Shown here: positions 52,001 to 63,897 of the stretch, piece by piece | How the letters are laid out: each line of letters opens with the position of its first letter | How positions within the stretch are numbered: position 1 is the stretch's first letter | DNA from: Prunella strophiata | Lineage: Eukaryota; Chordata; Aves; Passeriformes; Prunellidae | Length of the DNA stretch: 64,000 bases | NCBI GenBank assembly: GCA_036583965.1 | Contig: JAZBQD010000014.1 | Coordinates: 42,692,990-42,756,989, forward strand | Direction: 5' to 3' | The notes under the pieces: generated by a model | What the model was told of the DNA's origin: nothing | What the model saw: the letters and a program-made list of their open reading frames with translations, nothing else | Databases searched by the model: none | Translations under genes and position numbers: made by a program

Positions 52001-53551
52001 TAGTCAACTTTGTGAGACATACAGATATACACTTCACTTTCTCATCATTATGCTACAATATCCTCAGTATATGTGTGTTTGTTTTTCTGTGGGTGTTTAA
52101 AGATACATAGACCCATGTGTATATATGTATAATATACAGAAGTTGAAATGTGGTGTAGCCCCAAGGACAGTTTGTGGAAGTTGCATCTGGATTTCATTAG
52201 TATTTTCAAGAGCACTATATCAATTGAAAAAATGTATTTAATTCCCCCCTGCCCCATTACAGTTGACTAGAATAGATAGAGTTCTACACAAAAAAAAAAA
52301 ATGTTTAGTATTTTAGAAAATCTGCTTTTCAGGGGGAATTTGCTTTTGGCTTTGATATGAAAATGATCAGATCCTTTATAGGAATTGAGCAGCAACACAC
52401 CTTTGCAGCTGCTGTAACTATAAGCTGGGAGGGCAATCTAGGCCCATGGACTTGAGAAGGTGGACAGCAGGAGAGCAGCTTGCATCTGAATTGCCACTCC
52501 TACAGCAAGATTGTAGGTGTCAGTGGCTGTCACAGGTTTCTGAGCCAAAGTGCAGCTGTTTCCTGGCCTGCTTGCATCTCCCTACTTATCACATGCCATG
52601 CTTGATTCAGCTGGTCCCTATTCAGCTTGTCCCTGCTCCTACTTCCTGAGTGTTTGAGTAAGCTGAGTGTACTGGAAGCATATGAAGCCTCACCAAGGAC
52701 TGCTTCTCATACACCATATCTTTCTAGGGGAGAGGGAGCGTGGGAAAGCACTCTGGCTTTAGGTTTTATTGGCTGTGAGGAACATGAGAGGTTTATCTTG
52801 GGGTTTCTGTGCTCTTTGTGTGAACACTTCTTCACTACAGCTCTGTCCCCCAGCTTTTAGGCTGTTTTCCAGAGTAGGGCTCCCTCTAGGTGTGCATTGA
52901 GGGGATGTCGTTGGATTCATTGAAAACTGCCCTCCCAGGACTTGCTATGAGATATCAAAGGATTAGAAACCAGGCTGAAAGGAGTAAGACCAAGTGCTCT
53001 CCAAATCCTCTTATATAGAAATTGCTGTAGTTTCCAGAATAACTAAGTGACCAGGGATTTTCTGAGAAATAGATCACTCTGAAACCCTTTCATTAGTAAA
53101 AATAAAAAATAGAGGAAAGCCTGCTTAGTTTCTTTGAATCACTTTTACAGACCACTTTTATTTCATTTTACATTCCACACCAGGAGTAAATAAACTCATA
53201 GGAAAACTTGTTGCAGTTTACTCAGTGGTGATGACAGGCAAAGAAAAGTGAAGTTCCTCCCTGACTGTATTTGAATTTTGCAGTATCATGGGCTCTGTCC
53301 TAATATTCCTCTATGAACTCATCTGATTTTATTTGTACAATGTCAGGGGGAGACTCTGGACTACGTGACAACACCTCTAGATCCAAGTGAGGGTTTAATG
53401 CTTAATGAACATGACTGAAGCATTACAACACACTTATAACACCAACAAATCAAAACTGGGACAAGAGTCTGCAAACATTATAATGAACAGCACTTAATAT
53501 TTCTCTGATATGTGCTAGATGTTATAGGAAACTCTCATCTATTTCCAATAG
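49054..53551 (+). other. DBX2: DBX2 intron 2 (4,498 bp)
   Basis: A GT-AG intron, phase 1, from GTAAGT to TTTCCAATAG. No transposon or gene is recognised. Stretches near 49900-50130 and 51050-51200 are moderately GC-balanced and free of repeats, and could be regulatory, but nothing in the sequence proves it. Confidence 0.9.
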
Positions 53552-53739
53552 GGGAGGAAAGTGTGCTGCCTCTTCTGACCCAGGAGTCTAATTCCAAATC
53601 CCGGAGAGGCATATTAAGAAGAGCTGTCTTTTCTGAAGACCAGAGGAAAGCTTTGGAGAAAATGTTCCAGAAGCAGAAGTATATTAGTAAAACAGACAGG
53701 AAGAAACTGGCCCTTAACCTGGGTCTAAAGGAGTCTCAG
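53552..53739 (+). CDS. DBX2: DBX2 exon 3 of 4 (homeodomain, N-terminal part)
   Basis: A 188-nt exon encoding residues 144 (completed) to 206. It starts R-EESVLPLLTQESNSKSRR and then GILRRAVFSEDQRKALEKMF, which is the start of the DBX-type homeodomain (residue 163 onward). It carries helix 1, helix 2 and the loop to helix 3, ending GLKESQ. Conserved hydrophobic-core positions are present (Leu178 and Phe182, homeodomain positions 16 and 20). The acceptor is CCAATAG at 53545-53551 and the donor CTCAG|GTAAGG at 53740, phase 0. Splitting the homeobox just before VKIWFQN is the expected DBX gene structure. Reading through the donor would give only 18 unrelated residues and a stop. Confidence 0.97.
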
Positions 53740-56146
53740 GTAAGGAATGTCCTTTTGGGGAAAAATCTTAAAATGGCTTTGAAGGAGGAAAATTAAACAG
53801 TGCAGGGGCAGCCCTGAGCTCTTTTACCTGCAAAGACCTCAATAAGTCAATGGAAGTTTAAACCAGGGAATACTTGAACAGTTTCCTGGTTTATTTCCTG
53901 TATGTATACATTCAGAAATGGATGTCTCCATTTTCACTCAAAGAAACATGATCTCTGTGTTTCATTTCCAACTCCCTTTTATTTGCTGTCTGACAGAGCC
54001 CCCTTGGAAGCTTTGGGGTAGGGAACTATGCTCCATCCCACTGCTCTAAAGACAGTGGAAAAAACATGAGGGCATAGATCATTCCTTCATTGCACTGAGC
54101 ACCCTTTGCACTCACAGATGAACAATAAGGGAGATGGCAGTCAACAGTACTTTCCTCTGAAACTGTTCTGCCTAAAGAGACAGGCAATCATTCCTATGGA
54201 AAGATACTTGACTGCACAAAGAAAGAGATTTTTAGAGCTGAGGGATACCATAAGAAGAAAAACTTCACAGGGTGACCTTCTAAAACACTCCCATTTTACT
54301 TGCCAATTCCCATTTCATGGGATTTTTTGCGCTGAGTCTGAGTTGGTCTACTGCAGGATTTTAGAGTTTAGCTGAGGGTATAATGCCTCCAGTGAGCTGT
54401 TCTAACTGAACAGCTACATTAATAGTGGTGCTGAGCAGCAGTAGCCCAATCTGGAATCTTTGGGGCCTCACCTATCTGCAGGTAAAAACAAAGGAAAAAT
54501 GCCTGGCTTGAAGAGCACAAAATCTGAAAGAAACTGGCAGAAAAAACAGTTTGTGAGGGCACGTAACAACAGAAAATGAACATGGTAGTTGCTGACAGGT
54601 AGGATTCTGAAGGTGCTGCAGTAGATGCAGCCCTCTAGATTGCAGCTGAAATACTGAGAGGTGACAGTACAATTTTGTTTCTTTGTGTGCAGTAGGAGTG
54701 AAAGTGGCTTAAGATACTTGTGCAGAAGCTGTCTGGGGAGTGGTGATGAGAGCTCTTATCATCTCTAGCTTAGAGATTTTCAGAACTTGAAAAGGCTCTC
54801 AGCAATTTGATTCTAACTTTGCAGTTGGCCTCAGTTTGCACAGGAGGTTAGATCTGGTGGTCTGTGGTGGTTCCTTGCAACCTGATGACTCTGACACTGT
54901 TGCAAGCACTGCAACAATAAACACAAAAACAAGCACAGTGTAGTGTTTCTCAGTGTGATGTACAGAACAGCAATCTCTGCAGAAAAACTATTTCAATGGA
55001 AATGTACAATTGCACTCACCAGTGTGCTGCCTAAAATATTTCCCAAAATGTAGTCAAATTCCTAGTATTACAGTTATTTCCTCAATATTATTTTCTGTGC
55101 TCATGTTATTCAAGAGAACTTGGGTATGTAAAAAATAATGTAATGATACATAGATAACCACTACCACTACAAGAATATAATTTTGTGATAGTGACAGACC
55201 AGATGATTTTCATCCCTTTTTTTATTCCCCTCATGAAAGGAGGAGGAGTTGCTGTGAAGGTTACTTCTTCAATTTTCTGACCAGTTGTGCTAGAGGAACA
55301 GTACCTGTCATCTAAGACAATGGTTCTCAAACCTTTGAAACCACAGCCCCTTTGTGTTCATACCAAGTATCTGAATACTAGACCTAAATGCAAATGTTTA
55401 AGGGAAAAGAGAACACAATCTGAATAATTTGATTGATCACTCTCACCTTTCTTCTCTTCATTAAAACCAGTTCCTGGTTGTATATTCCCCCAAGCTTTCC
55501 CCTGCATTTCATAAATGCCTTTGAATGCTTGTGTTTAAGAATTGCAACTCAAAGCTTTTGAAAAGTTGATTTTCTCTCAAAATCACATGGATTCTAGGCA
55601 ACGCCTGAAAAATTGTAGTCAGGCAGAAAAAATGTCTGAATCCTAAATCTAAATGTCTAAATCCTGTCTCCTATGTCACAACACACTTTTCAGAGCTGTA
55701 TGGCCAAGCTGATTTTAGCTATGTTTGTGAAAGGCAGTCATGCTTCTTACAGCCTCTCTTTAATAGAGGCCCTCACACCACCAGTAATATCACTTAGTTT
55801 TCTTAATGATGGTACTAATTTTCTTTGGGAAGTCTCTTTTGTCTAGAAGGATGTTGCTTGTAGGAAACTCTTCTATCCCTAGCTATTGGGCTGTCCATTA
55901 TCCAGTCTAAGCTAAGTAATCATCTGTTGTAGGTGGTGAAAGTCAAGGAGAATATTTGTTCCAGGTGTAATAAATAGTGATGGGAAAATCCTCAAATAAT
56001 GTCAGTCAGCTGGCTTCACTGGTTCTCTGCTGTAACAACAAATAAGGAAGGAATGTGAAACTAAGAAGATGGAAAGGAAAAAACTTGTTAGGGCGAAGTT
56101 GTTTAAAGCAAAGAATGATAATAAACTCTTGTTAACTTGCAAACAG
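53740..56146 (+). other. DBX2: DBX2 intron 3 (2,407 bp)
   Basis: A GT-AG intron, phase 0, from GTAAGG to TTGCAAACAG. It splits the homeodomain between residues 206 and 207. The open frame leading into exon 4 from 56069 is intronic. No repeats or genes are recognised inside it. Confidence 0.92.
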
Positions 56147-56470
56147 GTGAAAATCTGGTTTCAGAATCGAAGGATGAAATGGCGAAACTCCAAAGAAAAA
56201 GAAGTGCTTTCTAACAGGTGCCTGCAAGAAGAAGGTCTTCAGGAGAACTACCTCTCACGATCCACCATGAATTTTTCCTCCCCATGCCCATCTGTGTGGG
56301 AAATGTCTGAAGAGCAGGCAAGTCCAAGGTGGAGGGAGAATTCTCCAGGAAATTCTGAAAGACTGACTACTACACAACCACCTCCAAGAGCAAATTCATT
56401 GCAGAGCCCACTCTATTTGTATCCTGACCAAGACACTGCAAACAAGGCATCATCAAGCGTGAGGGAGTAG
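56147..56470 (+). CDS. DBX2: DBX2 exon 4 of 4 (homeodomain helix 3 and C-terminus, stop)
   Basis: Begins VKIWFQNRRMKWRNSKEKEV, the DNA-recognition helix of the homeodomain, with Trp210, Phe211, Asn213 and Arg215 at homeodomain positions 48, 49, 51 and 53. All residues needed for DNA contact are present, so the protein should bind DNA. The homeodomain ends at residue 222. A serine- and proline-rich tail follows, with the DBX2-typical segments SPRWRENSP and ANSLQSPLYLYP. The frame ends with TAG at 56468-56470, giving 313 residues in total. A plausible poly(A) signal variant ATTAAA lies at 56595-56600 and another at 56909-56914, so the 3' end cannot be fixed. Confidence 0.96.
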   Translation: MKIWFQNRRMKWRNSKEKEVLSNRCLQEEGLQENYLSRSTMNFSSPCPSVWEMSEEQASPRWRENSPGNSERLTTTQPPPRANSLQSPLYLYPDQDTANKASSSVRE

Positions 56471-59400
56471 GGGCAGTTTGTAAATGGAGTGGGAGAATGC
56501 AGGCTTCAAATGAGCAGTCTTTTAAGATTAACAGTATTTGAACATTGTAAAGCTAACTAGTTTATGCTTCAAAAATATGCTAAAGTCTAACACCATTAAA
56601 ATTACAAACAACTAATGACTAAAGAAGTATTCTTCAATATTAAGTCTTTTCTTGTGTCTTTTCCAGTCTTGTACTGACCTTAAAAGTAAAATAGGAACTG
56701 ATGGTAAGTAAAATGAAGAACATGAAGCTGAATTTGTGCTCTGATTTATACATCTGCACTGTATGTGATGCTCGTTAAAAACACACTAATAGAAAATCAC
56801 TTTTATCTCTCATTGTAGTCAGACCAATTAATTTCTTCTGTGCATGAGATAAAGAGAACTCTGTTTCTCTCCAGACAGTAAGATGGTTTTGGGTTCTTTT
56901 AGAAATTCATTAAATAACACAATAGATTCATATGGACAAATACAAGCATTTTGGTGTGTTTTCTCCATCTGTCCTCACCCATGTCAGTATTCAATTAACT
57001 TTCAATAGTATGGTCACAGGTCAACTGATAACCTTGGTAAATTATGCAATATTAAAAGGCAACGAACCTAGTCTATAAAATGTTCCATGTTTAAGTAACT
57101 CTGATGAGAGTGTGTACTGGAAAGTGCAGTTCACTGGCTTCTGTCTTTCTGTCCATGCATGAATCTACTAGCAATTCTTAACTTTGAATTGCAGTGTCTT
57201 TTTTTGGCTGTTGGTAGAATCTTTTGTATTTCAAAACTGTAATGACAGTGTGCAGAATTGTAGCCAAAAATGCACTAAGCAACAGACCCATAACTGAAAA
57301 AATTGCTACTACAGCCAGTTCAGAAAATTACTTATGGAGATGATGTACCATAGTAGCATTATTCCTGGCTTACTGCTGTTTAAACTGGTGCCAGTAAGGA
57401 CACATTAGCATATATCTGTATCAAAGACAGGACAGTATTCTCTGTAATACAAGTAGCCTCGAATATTATTAAAGCTACTTAAAATTATTTGCTTGCTTAA
57501 TCCAATTTAAGGAGGTCAGTCTATGAATTTAGGTGTATCTTTGTTTTATTTGCAAATCTTTATAGCTCAAAGTGGGAGCATTTTCTTTTTCATACATTTA
57601 TGGATGCCTTTGTTGAAAAGAGAGACTAAAGATATTTTATGTTACAGGCAAAACCTTACGGAGAACATGATGGTTTTATAGGGACTATTTTCTTTCTGGC
57701 ATTCATACATTTTATAGGTGAAAGATTATGATAATCTAGTCTGGCTTTTCTTACCATATATGCCTTGAATTTTTCTGATTATTCTTGCCTTGAGCTCCAA
57801 ATATTTTAAACTGTATTATACATCTTTCAAAAAGCCATGCAATTGTTGTGGACTAAGTTGTTATTTAATGTTTTACCTTTTGATAGATGATTTACTATTA
57901 CCTTTGTTACACTGTATTATCTGGTAGGTGAAGTTTGGGTACATCTGCAGCTAAAAAACTTGAGATTGCAATGATGATGCTTGTATCATAACATTTATGC
58001 ACGATAAGGTGAGTTTTGTACCTTGCCTTGTGCATGTCCTGCTGTCTCAGTGGCAAAATATGCAATCCTAGTCTTGCATCATGTGGCATTTCTCGCATGT
58101 GATTTCCTCTGCTTCATTTAAAGAAAGAAACAAATTACAGAAGAATTAAGAAGTCATATCTTCCTGCATTTACAAATCTTCATTAGTGTAAGCTGCCTTA
58201 TTGCTGACCCTCAGAAAGCCCTTTAACATGTGTTATATACTGGTCAGTAATGAGAGGAGTTTATTCCTCTCTTGCAATTGAAATCCCAGAACCAACTCAG
58301 ATTCTGCAAGAAACATTTGGTGGGGAGGAGAACAGACAGATTGTATACACATTGGGATGAATTTGGTGTTGAAGTCCTGTCCTGTTTGACCAGTTCCTGC
58401 CTGAAGAACCAGCTAGAGTTAGTAGCCCAGCTAGTTGTGAAATTGCATTGCAGGTATTTCCAGAGTACCATCTAATGATCAGGTGGTGGTATATACGTGT
58501 GCATCTGTTCATCAGTGCTTCCCATTTTGGAGGAAATCTCTATGGTAGGGGTGGTGGGGGTTTTTTAATCTCACTTTTGATGGAAAGGGAGCCTTCCCAG
58601 CTGCTCACATTATTTTACTGCAAGTCAATGAAGCCTCAGTGAAGCCTCAGTCAATGAAGCCTCCAAAAGCAACACTTTTGGAGATGGGAGATGAGATTCA
58701 GAATGCTCCTTGGGAAATTCTTTCAGTTCATGGTGTTGCAAGCACAAAATGTGAACTACTGTCAAAACTGTGAGCTGATGTGTTGAACAGAATACATCTG
58801 AAGGCTGTCTCACTGAGGCAGAGATCAAGCAAGGTTCATGCAGCATTGGTTTCACAGTTGTAATATTACAGGTGTTTTAAATTCAACAAATTCTGGTTTC
58901 ACTGTAGCCTGTTAAACTAACCATTTCAAGGTTCTCCAAATCTCTTAACACCTCCTATCAGTATTCTTACTTAACAGCTAGAATGAAGTATGCCAGATGA
59001 AAGATTCTTTATCTGAAAATGCTGACCAAGCTTTTTAAAAAACCCTAAAAGTATACATGCAAATCTTGAATTTTATCTAAAATAGTCTGATTAAATTATG
59101 ATTTAGGCCCATGAAACACATAATTTTGATTTCTCTGATTTTGTGCTAAATAAAGGAGAAGTTTGTCTTCAGTCCATATTGTGAAAACTTGGTAAATGAG
59201 AAATAGCACCCTGTACAAATACAAAAATATATTTACAGTGCCAATCTTTTCTTTGTGAAGGATCAAGTGGTTTTTGGTTTATTCAAATACAGTATGCATA
59301 CTAGTTTTAGAAAGAACAAAGAGAACACAGGTATGCAAAGTACCCAGCAGATATTTGAACTGCTTCATAACAGACACAGTGCAGAGGTGAAAGGTGTAGT

Positions 59401-62050
59401 GCAGCTGCTGTAAGGGAGTGACATGGTAGATACCAGTGACACCTAGGTTAAAACCAGCAATATGCTACTTGGACTTCAAAGATTTGACCTGATGGATGAT
59501 CTTGCAGCATGGTTGTAGTGTATGTGAGGTATTTCCTGTGTGTAGCATTTTGAGACTATAGTTACCGGCTGTGGAGTATTATGATGATCCTGGGACTGGG
59601 GAGAGTTCAGGTACCTCAAATTGCAAACCACAGTTAAAAACCATCTCTTCAGAGGCTGCAAACAAAGCAGATACTTATACTCACTGGGCACCTCTCTGTT
59701 TGTTCTGGCAACTTATCAATGCTAATGTAATACAGAATACAGCAAAGAAAGGGAGGAAAGGCTGAGACTCAGTACTCGCTTTGTTAACCGAGCTGCAGAC
59801 TTCCATGTTCTCAGGCTGTGCTGCTGACACAGAGATCTCACTGCCTAGCCCAGCAGCCTCAGGAGCAGAAGAGACTTTCTCTCTTTTTTCATCCCACCTA
59901 TTGAAGGTCCTCCATATGAGTCTGAATGTGGATCTTGAAGGTACATTCTTAAAGTGAGGCAGAGGAGCTTCCCTGATACTAATAAGAAGAAGCTGCTGAT
60001 TATTCCTTCCTTCTAAGCTCTTGGACTTTTAAAATGTTATCAGAATGCAGATTTTTGCAGTCTGTGTCAGGCACAGCCACAGTCATGTTTTACTGCATGT
60101 GAATAACTGTGAGCCTGTGAACATGAAAGGCCAGCTAGCTCCTCCATGGAACTCATATAACATTGTTAAAAGCTGGATTTGCTGACCACAGGTGTGTCAG
60201 CACTTAAACTTTTGTTGTACATATTTACAGTATAAATTTTTTTTCTGAAAGTTATATTGTTTTTATCGATCCTTTGCCAAACAGGAAATAAGTGTTATGA
60301 TCTGCTGAGAACAGGGCTGCTTTAAGGCACAAAACTGCATTACTAACTTCAGTGTCAGAACAGTAGTACAAAGGTCAAATGTCACTCCTGAGCTGCAGCA
60401 ATACATCAGATTTGTTTTATCTGCTGTGATTTACTAGTACTGGGTTTTAAATACCGGTTGCCATCACTGTAGCCACACAGCTCCTCTGATGAATGTATGT
60501 TCTGCAGTCAAAAGACTGACATAAATTAAGTACATTCACATGCTTCAGCACCCTCTACCAACAAGACTGTTACTGATTTTCACATGCTAGAGGGAAAGAC
60601 AAACCAATTTCATGATAATAGCTGTAAATCCAGCACCTTTAGAAAGGAACAGAGAGGAATTAGAGTCCAATTAACTTGAGACTCAGCTTTGAACCACAAG
60701 GAGACCTACAGACAAAAAAAAGCCCCTACAGAGAAAGGTTCACAGTGGATGAAATTCTTGTGGACTGAGGAAGACTTTAAATGAGTGTGCTTCTAAGCTA
60801 TGTACCTGATGACTGCTGCTCACCTTTACTGTAGGGTAAACTGGGATAGTTAAACCTGAGTCTGAAATTCCCCCATGCAGACTTGCACCAAAATTCATGG
60901 CCAAAGAATGGCAACTCCTTGTTTTTATATTGGTTGTAATTCTGAGCACTGAAGCTGGGCATGGTGGACAGGAATGTCAGAAGGTAACATCTCTATAGTG
61001 ATCTTCCAGTGCTTCCTAAAGCACACAGAAATGCCACTTTTTATAAGCATTCAACCCTTGAGGAATTCTTCAGTTTTTCCAAATAATTTTTATTCACAGG
61101 TCAATATTTGAATGCAGGTAGCTGAACATGCATGTATATATATGCATGCAAAGAAGACTGTTTCAATTTGTTTCTGTTTTGCAATCATGGGTTTAGATAA
61201 GAGCTAAACTATGAGTGACCCCACTCTAGCCACTTAATCTACCATGGGAAACATCAGCACATACAAGATTCAGTATAAATTTAAGATACACTATCAATAC
61301 CATTTAGTGCATTATGAAGGAACAAAATGAATTTTCAGTCACTGGAAGTGTCTCTTGTGTCCTTCATCATTCTGAAAAAAAAATGAAACATTACAATGAG
61401 GAAATCACTGACTTGCAAAAGCCAATCCTAATAATTGAAAAAAAAAAAAAATTGGACTATACAAAAATGTCAGTATTCTGGGATTATCCTGCAGTGCTTC
61501 ATGAAATAAGGTCTGAAGAACAATGGAGATAGTTTTAGTTCTTAAATTTATTTGGTTGGCAAGAAAGTTTAATGGAAACAGATTGTTTCACAAATGGAAA
61601 TTATACCATTACTTACCTATTTTGTTGCACATTATGCCAGTGCTTAACTGGAAGCCAATCCTGATTTTCTGATTTTCCATTGATTTACAGAATTGTTTCT
61701 CCTAAATTAATATTCGGATATAAAAGTGATGGATTCTCAAACTCCAAAGCTTTTGATAGTAGCACATGATTTTACATTATCAAATTCTTCTAACCAGTTA
61801 TGCTGCTGTCTTGGAGGAAATCATGCAGGAGATGAAGTATTCCCCTGTGCAGAAAGCAACCATCACTGTATTTTTGTTTGAGGCATCGGTGGCCACAGAG
61901 AAAAGCATGTCCTTTTCAGCCCACTGCTCAGTTGTTTCCTCAATCGCAAGAGGAAGCAAGGCGATGCCAGCAATATAGGAAGGCTTTTGTTTTACCAACA
62001 TGCCTCGCTTCAGCCAAAGGCAAAACTGAAATATAACACTAATGAGGATG
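56471..62050. other. DBX2 3' flank and intergenic DNA
   Basis: This stretch contains the unplaced DBX2 3' UTR and then AT-rich DNA with no recognised gene. In vertebrates NELL2 lies on this side of DBX2 in the same orientation, but no NELL2 exon is recognisable before the window ends. A splice-flanked 37-nt segment at 56667-56703 is discussed as a possible alternative terminal exon. A short tandem duplication lies at 58624-58664. Confidence 0.55.
58624..58664. repeat. Short imperfect tandem repeat (15/11/15 bp)
   Basis: GTCAATGAAGCCTCA is followed by GTGAAGCCTCA and then GTCAATGAAGCCTCC. This is a local slippage duplication with no evident function. Confidence 0.85.
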
Positions 62051-62269
62051 AATGACTAGTGGGTAACACTTCGGTGCACTGTTCCTCGTGTGCCACCCAC
62101 TATCTCATTTTCTCTGTTTTCACATTTCTGTACAGCAAAACGTTCCCAGGCTTTAGCACTTTGGCGGAGGTGAGAGTTTTTTGTGTGACCTGCTCCGTTT
62201 GCGAGGTTTTCCACCTGACCCTCAGCTGCACCCCTTGGGACGTCCTGCCAGCTGCGGGTACGGCTGATT

Positions 62270-62660
62270 TCTGAGTCACCATGCAATCCGATTGCAATGG
62301 CTTGCCCACCAAGCAGACCCATGGGGGCACGGCCACCTCCCGGGGGAACACGGCCGCCTCCCACCCTGTCAGCCCCGTCCGCGGTGCCCCGGGGAGCAGC
62401 CGGTCCGGAGGGAGCTTCCTGCCGTCAGCCTCTTGGACGCGGCGACGCCTCCCGTGTCTGTCACCCTCGCCTCTGGCGCAGGGTGGCTGCCGTGTCTGTG
62501 CCGGTTCGCGGCGGCATTGCCCTGGCACCGCTTGTCTCCTCGGTGGAGGCGCGGTCGCTGCAGCGTTTGGGAGCCAGCAGTGACCCCTCGCTGGCATGGG
62601 AGGCACACACCGCCAGCTCTCTGCTGTGCTCCGGGGCTGCGGCTACACCAGATGGCCGAT
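62270..62660. promoter_or_regulatory. Isolated GC/CpG-rich island, function unknown
   Basis: About 390 bases are sharply GC-rich with many CpGs in an AT-rich setting, about 5.8 kb downstream of the DBX2 stop. Open frames exist on both strands (189 residues on + from 62297, 168 on - ending at 62100), but neither resembles a known protein and both are explained by GC-rich composition lacking stops. It could be a CpG-island promoter of an unannotated transcript, a remote regulatory island, or a GC-rich repeat. Just upstream, a splice-like segment lies at 62136-62169 (TTTCTGTACAG acceptor, GGCGGAG|GTGAGA donor). Confidence 0.45.
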
Positions 62661-63897
62661 TCATGCTACAGCTAGTAATTGCTACTACATCGTCTGTGAT
62701 CACAGTAGATGCAGGCAGTGTGGGCATCCCCCTCTGGTTCTGTCTGTTTGCTCAGAGGAGTCTTACTTTGCTCTCTTTGGAGCTGTGTTTTGCTTCCAGA
62801 ATTTCCTCAAAATCTGCCCGTGAATACTGCTATTTCATTATGTGTTTGTGGTATCTTACCGCATGAGGAACTGCAGCTAGTAACTTCTTCAGGGCAAGCA
62901 CAATGTAACCTGTTGCCTTTCCACTATACCTGGCACAGCAGGGACCAGATGCGAATTGTGAACACTCTCAGCTTCTAACTGCAAAAGTACAGCAACCATC
63001 TACCCAGTAGGAGATATCTGAGGATATTTGCAGTTACAGACATGTAACTAAAATGTTGTTTCTCTGGTCTGCATGAATGCTTCTTTGACATCTTTCTCTG
63101 CTAGGTTTCTCAAGCCCAGATTTAGTCTCATTAAATAATCATTAGCATTTTACTCCTTGTAAAAAGCTCAGCTTGCCTGAGCTCCTGCTACTGTCAGCAA
63201 CCATCAAGATCATGGAAGGCCAGAAAAGAGCATTTAGTGATAAAAAAAGTCAATAATATTAAAGATAAACCCATGTTGATTATACTTGCTCAAATGTCTC
63301 AGGCTCTGAATGCAAAGAAGTTTTGTTGTATGCACAGCCAGCAGCACCACCCTGCTGCTAGGAAAATGTGATTTCCTTAATATATCTGACAGCTTTCATA
63401 TTTTTATTTGCAATGGAATTTGTAATCATTACTGTAAAACCCAAGTCCTGTGTCAGCATGTGGAATGGGAAAGAGACTTATTGCTACTCCCTGCTCAGCC
63501 CTTAAACTGAAATGCTATTTGGACCAGAATTCTGACTTACTTTTGTCAAACTTTTTCTTTAGGAGTTTCTACTGAAATCAGTGAAGCCATTACAGGTATA
63601 AAAGAGCATTCAATATGAATAAAAATACTAGGTTTTATGGGACACATATGAAAGCCCTCAGAAATCAGTAAGAAGTATGACGTAAATGTAAAAGTCTGGC
63701 ATAGGCCCTGCAGTTAAATGAGCTGATCAACATCAACATCCCTCTTCAGTGTTAAGCAATATTCTGCAGGTAGGTATGTATGTAGAAATGGGGGAAAACA
63801 TTTTCTTTAGGTAAAAATATACTTTATTGATAGTATAAAGATGTACCAAAGTTTAACAAACTAAATCTTACTTTCAACTATGTTATACCTGTGTTTT
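62661..63897. other. Intergenic DNA, nothing recognised
   Basis: AT-rich unique sequence without recognisable exon, RNA gene or repeat until the CR1 fragment at the right edge. Confidence 0.55.

Noticed and set aside
53512..53796. Exon 3 read as a stand-alone 94-residue homeodomain protein
   Set aside because: It lacks helix 3, and the frame beyond 53739 is intronic. Splicing to 56147 restores the complete homeodomain.
56069..56146. Coding extension upstream of exon 4
   Set aside because: Intronic sequence ending in AAACAG. The protein becomes DBX2-like only from VKIWFQN onward.
62297..62866. 189-residue + frame in the GC-rich island
   Set aside because: No recognisable domain, and overlapping frames of similar length exist on both strands. 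GC-rich DNA lacks stops by composition.
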